Source: Betaproteobacteria bacterium | Lineage (GTDB): Bacteria; Pseudomonadota; Gammaproteobacteria; Burkholderiales; SG8-39 | Length of the DNA: 6,748 bases | Assembly: GCA_029865405.1 (NCBI GenBank) | Contig: JAOUGZ010000146.1 | Span: 1-6,748 of the forward strand | Direction of reading: 5' to 3' | Shown: positions 1-6,695 of the stretch, piece by piece | How the letters are laid out: each line of letters starts with the position of its first letter | Position numbering within the stretch: the first letter of the stretch is position 1 | Made by a program: the position numbers and the translations under genes | Notes under the pieces: model-generated | What the model was told of the DNA's origin: nothing | Database searches by the model: none | What the model saw: the letters and a program-made list of their open reading frames with translations, nothing else

Positions 1-495
1 GCCGTGCGCGCGCTACCCGGAGGCGAGCAGCTCGACTTCGGCACGCCCGGCGAGATCCGCCGGCTCTCGCTCGCGATCTTCGACCGCAGCTTCGCCGTCA
101 CCTACGCGCTGGAAGCGGTGGCGGTGTTGGTAGGGCTGTTCGGTTTGTCGTCGAGCCTCGGCGCGCTGGTTCTTGCCCGCCGGCGCGAGTTCGGCGTGCT
201 GCGCCATCTGGGCATGACGCGCCTCGAGATCGGCACGATGCTCGCCGCCGAAGGCGCGCTGCTGGCGCTGGCGGGCGCGGCCGCGGGTCTGGTGCTCGGG
301 GCGTCCATCAGCCTGGTGCTGGTGTTCGTGGTGAATCCGCAGTCCTTCGGCTGGAGCATGGACCTGCATCCCCCGTATGCCTTCCTGTTCGGTCTAACCG
401 CCGTCCTGCTTGCGCTCGCCATGCTCACCGCGTGGCTTTCCGGGCGCGAGGCCATGGGCATGGCGCCGGTGCGCGCGGTCAAGGAAGACTGGTGA
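1..495 (+). CDS. ABC transporter permease, FtsX/LolC-type domain (5' truncated)
   Basis: The reading frame is open from the first base of the window and ends at TGA 493-495, so only the last ~164 residues are present. Three strongly hydrophobic segments are visible, at about residues 33-57, 80-110 and 124-146 counted from nt 4. Between the first two lies the basic cytoplasmic stretch RRREFGVLRHLGMTRLEIG, typical of the FtsX domain (PF02687) in MacB/LolC-type permeases. The C-terminus APVRAVKEDW resembles the usual end of this family. By family knowledge such permeases work with a LolD/MacB-like ATPase, using ATP in the cytoplasm to drive lipid, lipoprotein or peptide movement at or across the inner membrane. 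The ATPase would lie upstream, outside the window. The stop overlaps the start of the lipocalin-like gene (GTGA), so the two are probably co-transcribed and translationally coupled. The substrate cannot be read from this fragment. Confidence 0.9.
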   Translation, partial: AVRALPGGEQLDFGTPGEIRRLSLAIFDRSFAVTYALEAVAVLVGLFGLSSSLGALVLARRREFGVLRHLGMTRLEIGTMLAAEGALLALAGAAAGLVLGASISLVLVFVVNPQSFGWSMDLHPPYAFLFGLTAVLLALAMLTAWLSGREAMGMAPVRAVKEDW

Positions 496-1496
496 GAAGG
501 CGCGCTTTTCTCCTCGCGCTGCTGGCGGCACCGCTCGCGCGCGCCGGGGACGTGGCCTATCCGGTGGTGGCGCCCGGCCGGCGCCTGCGTTTTCCGCGCG
601 ATCACGGCGCGCATCCGGAGTACCGCACGGAATGGTGGTACGCCACCGGCTGGCTCGAGCGCGGCGCGGACCGGGTCGGCTTCCAGGTGACGTTCTTTCG
701 CGCGCGTGCGCCCTGGGAGAGCGCCAACCCGAGCAAGTTCGCCCCGCACCAGATACTCCTCGCGCACGCGGCGATCGCCGATCCGCGCCATGGGCGCCTG
801 CGCCACGACGAGCGCGCGTCGCGCGATGCCTTCGGCCTGGCCGGCGCGGCGACGCGCACCACCGAGGCCTGGATCGACGACTGGCGCTTCGCGCTCGAGC
901 GGGGACAGTACCGGGCGAGGATCGCGGCGCGCGACTTCGTCCTCGACCTTGCGCTCGAGGCGTCCGCTGCGCCGCTGCTCCAGGGCGAGGATGGCTTCAG
1001 CCGCAAGGGGCATCGGCCCGAGGAAGCGAGCTACTACTACAGCCGCCCGCAAATGGCGGCCAGCGGCACGCTCGACGGCGCGCCGGTGCGCGGCGTTGCG
1101 TGGCTGGATCACGAATGGTCGAGCCAGTACCTCGCGCCCGAGGCCGCCGGCTGGGACTGGTGCGGGCTCAATCTCGATGACGGTCGCGCGCTGATGGCGT
1201 TCCGCATTCGCGACCGGCAGGGCGGGGTGCACTACGCGCCCGAGGGCACGACATTCACGCCCCTGCGCAGCTGGCGCTCGCCGCGCACCGGCGTCGAGTA
1301 CCCCGTGGCGATGCGCGTGGCGGCGGGCGGCGAGCAGTACGACCTCACGCCGCTGATGGACGACCAGGAGCTCGACGCGCGCCGCAGCACCGGTACGATC
1401 TACTGGGAGGGCGCGGTGCGCGCGCTGCGCGCGGGCAGCGAAGTCGGCCGCGGCTACCTGGAGCTCACGGGCTACTGGCGGCCGATGGCGCTTTGA
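492..1496 (+). CDS. Secreted lipocalin-like protein, AttH/CrtC (carotenoid 1,2-hydratase-like) family
   Basis: The protein has 334 residues. I chose the GTG at 492 because it overlaps the permease stop as GTGA, has AAGGA (481-485) six bases upstream, and begins directly with a signal peptide. An in-frame ATG at 432 lies inside the permease and adds an unsuitable tail. The N-terminus MRRRAFLLALLAAPLARA has a Tat-like RRxFLL pattern, a hydrophobic core and an ARA cleavage site near residue 18, so a periplasmic or lipid-facing location is likely. Family marks are EWWY (47-50), YYYSRPQM (181-188) and WLDHEW (204-209), which match the two-domain lipocalin-like fold of the AttH/CrtC superfamily. 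Automated pipelines often call this 'carotenoid 1,2-hydratase', but no carotenoid genes are nearby. The context, directly after an FtsX-type permease, resembles AttEFGH-like ABC clusters, so a role binding or handing over a hydrophobic ligand for the transporter is the better inference. Its ligand is unknown. Confidence 0.88.
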   Translation: MRRRAFLLALLAAPLARAGDVAYPVVAPGRRLRFPRDHGAHPEYRTEWWYATGWLERGADRVGFQVTFFRARAPWESANPSKFAPHQILLAHAAIADPRHGRLRHDERASRDAFGLAGAATRTTEAWIDDWRFALERGQYRARIAARDFVLDLALEASAAPLLQGEDGFSRKGHRPEEASYYYSRPQMAASGTLDGAPVRGVAWLDHEWSSQYLAPEAAGWDWCGLNLDDGRALMAFRIRDRQGGVHYAPEGTTFTPLRSWRSPRTGVEYPVAMRVAAGGEQYDLTPLMDDQELDARRSTGTIYWEGAVRALRAGSEVGRGYLELTGYWRPMAL

Positions 1497-1810
1497 GGAT
1501 GTTGCCCGTCTGAACACCCTCCTGCCGACGCGCTGCAATTCATCCCGTGCACGCCTACACTGCAGTGATTGAGCACTGCCCGGAGCACAAGACGCACGAT
1601 TCCGGCGTGCGCGTGCCCCAGCGCGACGACGAGCTCGCCGAAGTCCTTGTCCAAGGTGACGATGGTCTGAGCGTGCCGGGCGGCGTGCGCGAGGATATCG
1701 GCGTCGCCGGGATCCGACTCCCAGTCGCCCACCCATTCGACCTGGTGTCCCGCCCCGGCGATGCCCCGCTTCGCGCCGGGCCAGATACAGCTATCGAGCA
1801 GGACCCTCAA
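1472..1810 (-). CDS. DUF5615 PIN-like toxin candidate, C-terminus atypical
   Basis: The protein has 112 residues from a TTG start at 1810 that overlaps the DUF433 stop as TTGA, which is why I prefer it to the ATG at 1906 inside the antitoxin. Residues 1-75 fit the DUF5615/Mut7-C-like PIN group: LRVLLDSCIW at the N-terminus (D6), GHQVEWVGDWESDPGDADIL (21-40), VTLDKDFGEL (51-60; D54, D56) and HAGIVRLV (68-75). These acidic residues are the expected metal ligands of a PIN-type ribonuclease. After residue 75 the likeness stops. The expected tail, with a DEL..GAIVTAEPGR-like stretch, is missing, and the frame runs on for 37 unrelated residues into the convergent lipocalin gene (25-nt overlap). A DELQR motif is readable in a different frame at about nt 1530-1544, so a frameshift or small deletion near nt 1545-1585 is possible. 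The toxin may therefore be inactive or altered. Ribonuclease activity is inferred from the family only. Confidence 0.72.
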   Translation of the reverse strand: MRVLLDSCIWPGAKRGIAGAGHQVEWVGDWESDPGDADILAHAARHAQTIVTLDKDFGELVVALGHAHAGIVRLVLRAVLNHCSVGVHGMNCSASAGGCSDGQHPQSAIGRQ

Positions 1811-2058
1811 GCCGCCGCATCGACGATGCGCGGTTCTACGCGCTCGTGCCCTACGACACGCCGCGCGTATGCGAGGCAAGCGAGCACGTCTTCGCGTTCC
1901 AGCCACGGATACGCGGCGACCAGTCCTTCCACCGTGTCGCCAGCCGCGAGCATGCCCAGCACATGCTCCACGGCAAGCCGATGCCCGCGCACGATCGGCT
2001 TGCCCCCGAAAATGCGGGTATCAATCGTGATTCGCTTGAGAAGCTCGGTCTCGTCCAT
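1807..2058 (-). CDS. DUF433 antitoxin-like protein
   Basis: The protein has 83 residues, close to the usual 70-90 for DUF433. The start is the ATG at 2058: the homology begins there, and the 56 extra residues possible from 2226 look like read-through of intergenic DNA. The DUF433 signature is clear: FGGKPIVRGHRLAVEHVLGM (17-36), then LAAGDTVEGLVAAYPWLERE (37-56) and DVLACLAYARRVV (57-69). This corresponds to the family's G-x-P-x-I-x-G-x-R-hydrophobic motif and the small helix-turn-helix-like DNA-binding fold. Proteins of this kind usually sit just upstream of a DUF5615 PIN-like toxin, as here, and are thought to neutralise it and repress their own promoter. No Shine-Dalgarno is seen, but TAGAAT lies ten bases upstream. 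A 9-bp inverted repeat upstream may be its operator (inference). Confidence 0.85.
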   Translation of the reverse strand: MDETELLKRITIDTRIFGGKPIVRGHRLAVEHVLGMLAAGDTVEGLVAAYPWLEREDVLACLAYARRVVGHERVEPRIVDAAA

Positions 2059-2068
2059 GGCTCGCGAG

Positions 2069-2074
2069 ATTCTA
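2069..2074 (-). promoter_or_regulatory. -10-like hexamer of the DUF433/DUF5615 module
   Basis: On the minus strand this reads TAGAAT, five of six matches to TATAAT, with ten bases between it and the antitoxin ATG. No convincing -35 is seen at the normal spacing; TTGGAG (2094-2099) is a weak match with too long a spacer. A start site about seven bases downstream would give a leader of only a few bases. The prediction rests on the sequence match and on the same arrangement at other genes in the window. Confidence 0.4.
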
Positions 2075-2077
2075 CAC

Positions 2078-2114
2078 CCCGCCTTCATTGCCCCTCCAAA
2101 CCGTGGAAGGCGGG
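2078..2114. repeat. Perfect 9-bp inverted repeat upstream of the antitoxin, possible operator
   Basis: CCCGCCTTC (2078-2086) and GAAGGCGGG (2106-2114) are perfect reverse complements separated by 19 bases. The left arm begins four bases behind the TAGAAT hexamer of the antitoxin promoter, so the repeat covers the place where a -35 element would lie. Toxin-antitoxin promoters are commonly autoregulated through such palindromes, so an operator bound by the DUF433 protein is a reasonable inference. A hairpin in an RNA is the alternative. Confidence 0.5.
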
Positions 2115-2117
2115 TCG

Positions 2118-2138
2118 GCCGCAGGTCAGCGCTGCGGC
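2118..2138. repeat. Perfect 7-bp inverted repeat (hairpin)
   Basis: GCCGCAG (2118-2124) and CTGCGGC (2132-2138) pair perfectly around the seven-base loop GTCAGCG. It starts three bases after the 9-bp inverted repeat, so the two form a tandem pair. No run of T follows on either strand, so it does not look like an intrinsic terminator. Its role is unknown. Confidence 0.5.
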
Positions 2139-2184
2139 ATGAAACTAGGATGCCCAAGCTTGCCTGGTAGGCCTGTAGGGGCTG

Positions 2185-2213
2185 GCCAAACTGGACGCGG
2201 GACTGCGTTTGGC
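2185..2213. repeat. Inverted repeat GCCAAAC/GTTTGGC
   Basis: GCCAAAC (2185-2191) and GTTTGGC (2207-2213) are perfect complements around a 15-base spacer. The right arm merges with the palindrome TGGCGCCA (2210-2217), and flanking bases allow some further bulged pairing. It is the third inverted repeat within 140 bases in this gene-free, lower-GC stretch. It could be a structured relic of a small mobile element or a regulator site; the sequence alone does not decide. Confidence 0.4.
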
Positions 2214-2302
2214 GCCATGCCACCAACCGCTTGAATCAGCCTGAACATCTGAACACACCGAGGGTAATAGCTGGAGCCGCGGCTACCACGATGTAACGTC
2301 GA

Positions 2303-2322
2303 AAGTAAGGGGGGCGATTCTT
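2303..2322 (-). terminator. Weak terminator-like hairpin after the Nudix gene
   Basis: Read on the minus strand, GGTAAG just after the Nudix stop can pair through GTAAG with CTTAC across a C-rich loop of about ten bases, followed by only TTT. A five-base stem and three T's are marginal for an intrinsic terminator. Position directly after the stop codon is the main support. Confidence 0.25.
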
Positions 2323-2326
2323 ACCT

Positions 2327-2953
2327 CTAGCGCCAGGCCCACACCGGCTGCTCGAGGTGCGCGACGCGCGTCGCACGGCCGAGCACCGCGACTTCCATGA
2401 ACTGGTACAGCACGGCCGCGGTGGGCGCGTGGATCAGCGTGCCGAGCAACGGGTAGCGGATCACCGGCCGATCGCTCTCGGGAATGGAAACGAACTCCGG
2501 CGACCCCGGTCGCCCCAGGTCGGCCAGCGGGACTCGATACACCTTCGCCACTTCGGCAGGATTCGGATGCAATACGGCTCCAGGGGACACCCACGCGACG
2601 AGCGGCGTGATCAGGTAGCCGGAGCGCGTCGGGAATTCGTCCAGCGTGCCGACGAAAGCATCGGGCGTCAGCGCCAGCCCGATCTCCTCCCGCGCCTCGC
2701 GCCGGGCGGCATCGAGCGGCGTTTCCTTGCCGTCGATCCGTCCGCCCGGCAGCGCGTACTGGCCGGAATGGGTACTCAGGTGCTCCGCGCGACGGGTGAG
2801 CACCAACGCGGCCTCGCCATGGCCGTCGTCGATGACGAGCACGCAGACGGCGGCGCGCTTCAGCCCGGGCGCTGCGTGCGGCGCGGGCGCAAGGCGCGAA
2901 AGATTGGTGGCGAGCCGCGCGCGCAGGGCGGCGTCGAACGCGAGCGGCTTCAT
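2327..2953 (-). CDS. Nudix hydrolase, CoA diphosphatase-like (NudL/YeaB group)
   Basis: The protein has 208 residues. The full Nudix box G-x5-E-x7-RE-x-REE-IG-L is present at residues 71-93 (GRIDGKE ... REAREEIGL), giving the metal-binding glutamates E86, E89 and E90. Just before it, LTRRAEHLSTHSGQYALPGG (52-71) matches the extra motif of the CoA-pyrophosphatase subgroup (NudL in E. coli, NUDT7/8 in animals). The likely reaction is splitting CoA or acyl-CoA into phosphopantetheine and 3',5'-ADP in the cytoplasm. The start at 2953 is preferred: the upstream in-frame ATG at 2986 overlaps a GATAAT -10-like hexamer (2985-2990), which would make a leader of about 25 bases for the chosen ATG. There is no clear Shine-Dalgarno. 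It is divergent from the alpha/beta hydrolase with 61 bases between the starts. Activity on CoA rather than another nucleoside diphosphate is inferred from the motif. Confidence 0.87.
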   Translation of the reverse strand: MKPLAFDAALRARLATNLSRLAPAPHAAPGLKRAAVCVLVIDDGHGEAALVLTRRAEHLSTHSGQYALPGGRIDGKETPLDAARREAREEIGLALTPDAFVGTLDEFPTRSGYLITPLVAWVSPGAVLHPNPAEVAKVYRVPLADLGRPGSPEFVSIPESDRPVIRYPLLGTLIHAPTAAVLYQFMEVAVLGRATRVAHLEQPVWAWR

Positions 2954-2984
2954 GCGGGAGGAGCGGCGAAACGCACAGGCGGAC

Positions 2985-2990
2985 ATTATC
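2985..2990 (-). promoter_or_regulatory. -10-like hexamer of the Nudix gene
   Basis: The minus strand reads GATAAT, five of six matches to TATAAT, 31 bases before the chosen ATG. No good -35 is visible. It helps decide the start, since the next upstream ATG lies inside it. Confidence 0.35.
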
Positions 2991-2997
2991 CCCTGCG

Positions 2998-3006
2998 TGC
3001 TATAAC
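2998..3006 (+). promoter_or_regulatory. Extended -10 promoter of the hydrolase-MFS operon
   Basis: TGCTATAAC is an extended -10 element (TGn then TATAAC, five of six). CGGACA at 2980-2985 is a partial -35 match with a short 15-base spacer, so the extended TG may compensate. Only eight bases separate the hexamer from the hydrolase ATG, which would make the transcript leaderless or almost so. No Shine-Dalgarno is present. Confidence 0.55.
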
Positions 3007-3014
3007 TCGCCGCC

Positions 3015-3782
3015 ATGCCTTTCGTCACCTGCGCCGGCCACGCGCTCGAGTACGAGTGGCGCGATGCCGGCGCGCCGGGCAAGCCGACGCTCGTCTTCCT
3101 GCACGAAGGCCTGGGCTCGATCCGCCAGTGGCGCGATTTTCCGCAGCAGGTGGCGCAGGCGACCGGCTGCCACGCGCTGGTGTACAGCCGCTACGGCTAT
3201 GGGCAGTCCGACGTCCTCGCCGAGCCGCGCGTCGACGTGCGCTTCATGCACCGCGAGGCGCTGGAGGCGCTGCCCGAGCTGCTGGCCAAGCTCGCCATCG
3301 AGCGCCCGGTGCTCATCGGGCACTCGGACGGCGCCTCGATTGCGCTCATCCATGCGGGCTCGGGCCACGCGGTGCGCGGGCTCGCGCTGATGGCGCCGCA
3401 TGTGTTCGTCGAGCCGATTTGCGTGGAGAGCATCCGCAAGGCGAACGCGGCATTCGATGAAACCGACCTCGCGCAGCGCCTCGCCAAGTACCACCGCGAT
3501 CCGCGCAAGACCTTCCATCTCTGGGCCGACGTGTGGCTCGACCCGGAGTTCCTGCAATGGAACATCGAGGAATACCTGCCGGGCATTGCCTGCCCGGTGC
3601 TGGCGATCCAGGGCGAAGACGATGAATACGGCACGATGGCGCAGGTGGAGGCGATCCGGCGCGGCGTGCGCGGGCCCTGCGAGCTGCGCAAGCTCGCCGC
3701 CTGCGGCCATGCGCCGTTTCGCGATCAGCCACAGGCGACGCTCGAGGCCATGACGAGGTTCATCGATGAGCGTTGCCGCTGA
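3015..3782 (+). CDS. Alpha/beta hydrolase, substrate unknown
   Basis: The protein has 255 residues and no signal peptide, so it is probably cytoplasmic. The alpha/beta hydrolase layout is complete: an oxyanion-hole segment LVFLHEGLGS (26-35), RYGYGQSD (59-66), the nucleophile elbow GHSDGA (102-107, Ser104), the acid in GEDDEYG (200-206, Asp202 or Asp203) and the catalytic histidine in CGHAPF (230-235, His232). The lid region (about 130-190) gives no substrate I can name. Ester, lactone or C-C hydrolysis are all possible. It begins a two-gene unit, and its last 17 bases overlap the MFS transporter start, so the enzyme and transporter are probably made together and may act on the same compound. 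The start is set by the extended -10 element eight bases upstream and by the family's usual N-terminus. Confidence 0.88.
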   Translation: MPFVTCAGHALEYEWRDAGAPGKPTLVFLHEGLGSIRQWRDFPQQVAQATGCHALVYSRYGYGQSDVLAEPRVDVRFMHREALEALPELLAKLAIERPVLIGHSDGASIALIHAGSGHAVRGLALMAPHVFVEPICVESIRKANAAFDETDLAQRLAKYHRDPRKTFHLWADVWLDPEFLQWNIEEYLPGIACPVLAIQGEDDEYGTMAQVEAIRRGVRGPCELRKLAACGHAPFRDQPQATLEAMTRFIDERCR

Positions 3783-4956
3783 CGCGCTGCGCCAGGACGT
3801 AAGAACGATCGGTCTGGTGGCGCTCGCGCACGGCCTGTCGCACTTCTTCCAGATTTCGACGGCGGTGCTGTTTCCGCTCATCAAGGGCGACCTCGGCGTG
3901 TCCTACGCGGCGCTCGGCGCCACGGTCGGCCTGTACTACATGGTCTCGGGCGTGTGCCAGACGCTTGCCGGGTTCGCGGTGGACCGCTACGGCGCGCGCC
4001 GGGTGCTGCTGGCGGGCCTGACGCTCGCCGTGGCGGGGGTCGGACTCGCGGGCCTGGCGCAGAATCTTCCGATGCTGCTCGCCGCGGCGGTGATCGGCGG
4101 CATGGGCAACAGCGTCTTCCATCCGGTGGATTTCTCCATCCTCAATGCGCGGGTGACGAGGAGCCGCCTCGGCTACGCGTTCAGCTGGCACGGCATCGCC
4201 GGCTATCTCGGCTTTGCCGCGGCGCCGGCCTACGGCGTCGCCATGGCCACGGCCTTCGACTGGCGCACGGCGCTGCTCGGCGCCGCAGCCATCGGCGCAG
4301 TCGTGGCGGCGTTGCTCGCCGCCCAGGGACGCGAGCTCGAGGCGGCGCCGGCGCGCACGGAGCAGGGCGCATCCGGGGCGCGCTCGCTCGTGCAGGCGCC
4401 GGTGCTCATGTGCTTCGGCTATTTCGTGATGCTCGGCGTGGCCTTCGTCGGCATCCAGACCTTCGGCATCGCCGCGATGGTGTCGCAGTACGGCACGCAC
4501 GTGCAGCTCGCCTCGGCGGCGCTGACCGCGAACCTCGTCGGCGCCGCGGTCGGCGTGTTCTGCGGCGGATTCCTGGCGGTGCGCGTCGAGCGGCACGATC
4601 TCGTGGCGATGGGCGGCATGGCGGCGAGCGGCGCGCTCATCCTGGTGCTGGCCGCGGGCTGGCTGCCCGCGCTCGCGCTGCCCATGCTGCTCGGCGTGGC
4701 GGGCTTCGCCAGCGGCGTGGTCAACCCTTCGCGCGATCTGATCGTGCGCGCGGCGGCGCCCGCCGGCGCCACCGGCAAGGTCTACGGGTTCGTGTACTCG
4801 GGGCTGGACGTCGGCGCCATCGCCGCGCCGGTGCTGTTCGGCTGGCTGCTCGACCGCGGCGCGGCGTCCGCGGTGTTCTACGCCGTGGTGGTCGCGCTCG
4901 CGGTCTCGATCGTCACCGTGATGCGCCTGCCGGCGCGCGCGCCTCAGCCCGTGTAG
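3766..4956 (+). CDS. MFS transporter, fosmidomycin-resistance (Fsr)-like appearance
   Basis: The protein has 396 residues with roughly twelve hydrophobic segments in two halves, parted by a hydrophilic loop at about 188-208. The MFS motif A appears between helices 2 and 3 as GFAVDRYGARRV (69-80). AHGLSHFFQ (21-29), SGVCQTLAGF (61-70) and GNSVFHP (114-120) resemble the HG..HF, SG..Q..aG and G..avFHP patterns of Fsr-like carriers. It is an inner-membrane, presumably proton-coupled transporter; efflux is likelier by resemblance, but direction and substrate are inference. The ATG at 3766 overlaps the hydrolase by 17 bases with GAGG (3755-3758) seven bases before it, which indicates coupled translation. 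Its 3' end overlaps the convergent aldolase gene by 13 bases, leaving no room for a separate terminator between them. Confidence 0.87.
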   Translation: MSVAADALRQDVRTIGLVALAHGLSHFFQISTAVLFPLIKGDLGVSYAALGATVGLYYMVSGVCQTLAGFAVDRYGARRVLLAGLTLAVAGVGLAGLAQNLPMLLAAAVIGGMGNSVFHPVDFSILNARVTRSRLGYAFSWHGIAGYLGFAAAPAYGVAMATAFDWRTALLGAAAIGAVVAALLAAQGRELEAAPARTEQGASGARSLVQAPVLMCFGYFVMLGVAFVGIQTFGIAAMVSQYGTHVQLASAALTANLVGAAVGVFCGGFLAVRVERHDLVAMGGMAASGALILVLAAGWLPALALPMLLGVAGFASGVVNPSRDLIVRAAAPAGATGKVYGFVYSGLDVGAIAAPVLFGWLLDRGAASAVFYAVVVALAVSIVTVMRLPARAPQPV

Positions 4957-5682
4957 TCGATCCCGCGGCGCTCGAGCAGGCGCAGCAGCGCCGGCCAGTC
5001 CTTGTGCGTCGAGGGCCGGTCGTCGCGCTGGAACTGCTCGGTGGCGGTGTCGGCAGCGCGCTGCGACATGCGCTGCACGTTCTCGAGCCCACCGGCCATC
5101 GCGTCGACCTGGATCTGGCAGGCGCAGTCGAGGTAGTACATCAGCTCGAAGGCTTCGCGCACCGTCTCGCCCAGCGTGAGCAGGCCGTGGTTGCGCAGGA
5201 TCATCACCTTCGAGGTCCTGCCGAGGCTCGCCGCCATGCGCTCGCGCTCGCTCATGTCGAGCGCGATGCCCTCGTAGTCGTGGTAGGCGCATTGCTGCTG
5301 CACGCGCATGGCGTGCTGGCTGATCGGCAGCAGCCCGCACTTCATCGCCGACACGGCGACGCCCGGGCGCGTGTGCGTGTGGATCACGCAATTGATCTCC
5401 GGGCGCGCCTCGTGCACGCAGCCGTGGATCACGAAGCCGGCCTCGTTGTAGCCCAGGTCGAGCGGGTCGTCGATCACCTTGCCGCGGGCGTCGATGCGCA
5501 CCAGGTTCGAGGCGGTGATCTCGTCGAACATCAGCCCGTAGGCGTTGATGAGAAAGTCCTCGCTTCCGGGCACGCGCGCCGAGAAGTGCGTGTAGATGAG
5601 GTCGGTCCATTTGTAGATCGCCGCCAGCTGGTAGGCGGCGGCGAGATCGACGCGCATCTGCCATTCTTCGCGGCCGACGCGC

Positions 5683-6666
<984 letters not shown>

Positions 6667-6674
6667 CGGGCACA

Positions 6675-6680
6675 AGTGTA
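6675..6680 (-). promoter_or_regulatory. -10-like hexamer of dusA
   Basis: The minus strand reads TACACT (four of six to TATAAT), eight bases before the dusA ATG, with no Shine-Dalgarno between. No clear -35 is visible. The arrangement matches the other leading genes in the window. Confidence 0.35.
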
Positions 6681-6689
6681 GCGCGCGGG

Positions 6690-6695
6690 TAGAAT
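6690..6695 (+). promoter_or_regulatory. -10-like hexamer of the sugar epimerase gene
   Basis: TAGAAT (five of six to TATAAT) lies seven bases before the ATG at 6703, with no Shine-Dalgarno between. It is nine bases from the dusA hexamer on the other strand, so the two divergent promoters would occupy the same 36-base gap and polymerase binding may be mutually exclusive (inference). Confidence 0.4.

Larger units (their letters stand above)
2059..2326. other. Intergenic region with several inverted repeats and no convincing gene
   Basis: These 268 bases separate the start of the antitoxin from the end of the Nudix gene. GC is about 58% over nt 2141-2320 by hand count, visibly lower than the flanking genes. 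I find no protein with recognisable composition in any frame. What I do see is the antitoxin -10 hexamer, three inverted repeats (2078-2114, 2118-2138, 2185-2213), the palindrome AGCCGCGGCT (2275-2284), a short direct repeat CTGAACA at 2241-2247 and 2249-2255, and a weak terminator-like hairpin after the Nudix stop. The mixture suggests regulatory or degraded mobile DNA rather than a hidden coding gene. Confidence 0.6.

Noticed and set aside
492..1496. Calling the lipocalin-like gene a carotenoid 1,2-hydratase (crtC)
   Set aside because: The fold resemblance is real, but no carotenoid genes are nearby and the permease context fits AttH-like proteins better.
102..1736. A 544-codon open frame on the minus strand opposite the permease and lipocalin genes
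   Set aside because: Arg/Ala-rich shadow of the plus-strand genes. Its N-terminal end does pass through the out-of-frame toxin tail, which I report separately.
1547..2170. A 207-codon plus-strand open frame opposite the toxin-antitoxin pair
   Set aside because: No recognisable domain and rich in Ser/Arg/Pro; the minus-strand DUF433 and DUF5615 proteins explain the coding signal.
2275..2284. AGCCGCGGCT palindrome, with partial GGTA..TACC flanking pairing, as a terminator
   Set aside because: The extended stem needs bulges and no T-run follows on either strand.
1497..2326. Possible insertion sequence, CRISPR or tRNA in the lower-GC part
   Set aside because: No transposase fragment, no regularly spaced repeats and no cloverleaf or conserved T-loop GTTCRANNC could be found.
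3760..5664. A 634-codon open frame on the minus strand across the MFS gene and most of the aldolase gene
   Set aside because: Its translation is a low-complexity mix of Arg, Ala, Gly and His, typical of an off-frame reading in high-GC DNA, while the overlapped MFS and aldolase frames have full family motifs.
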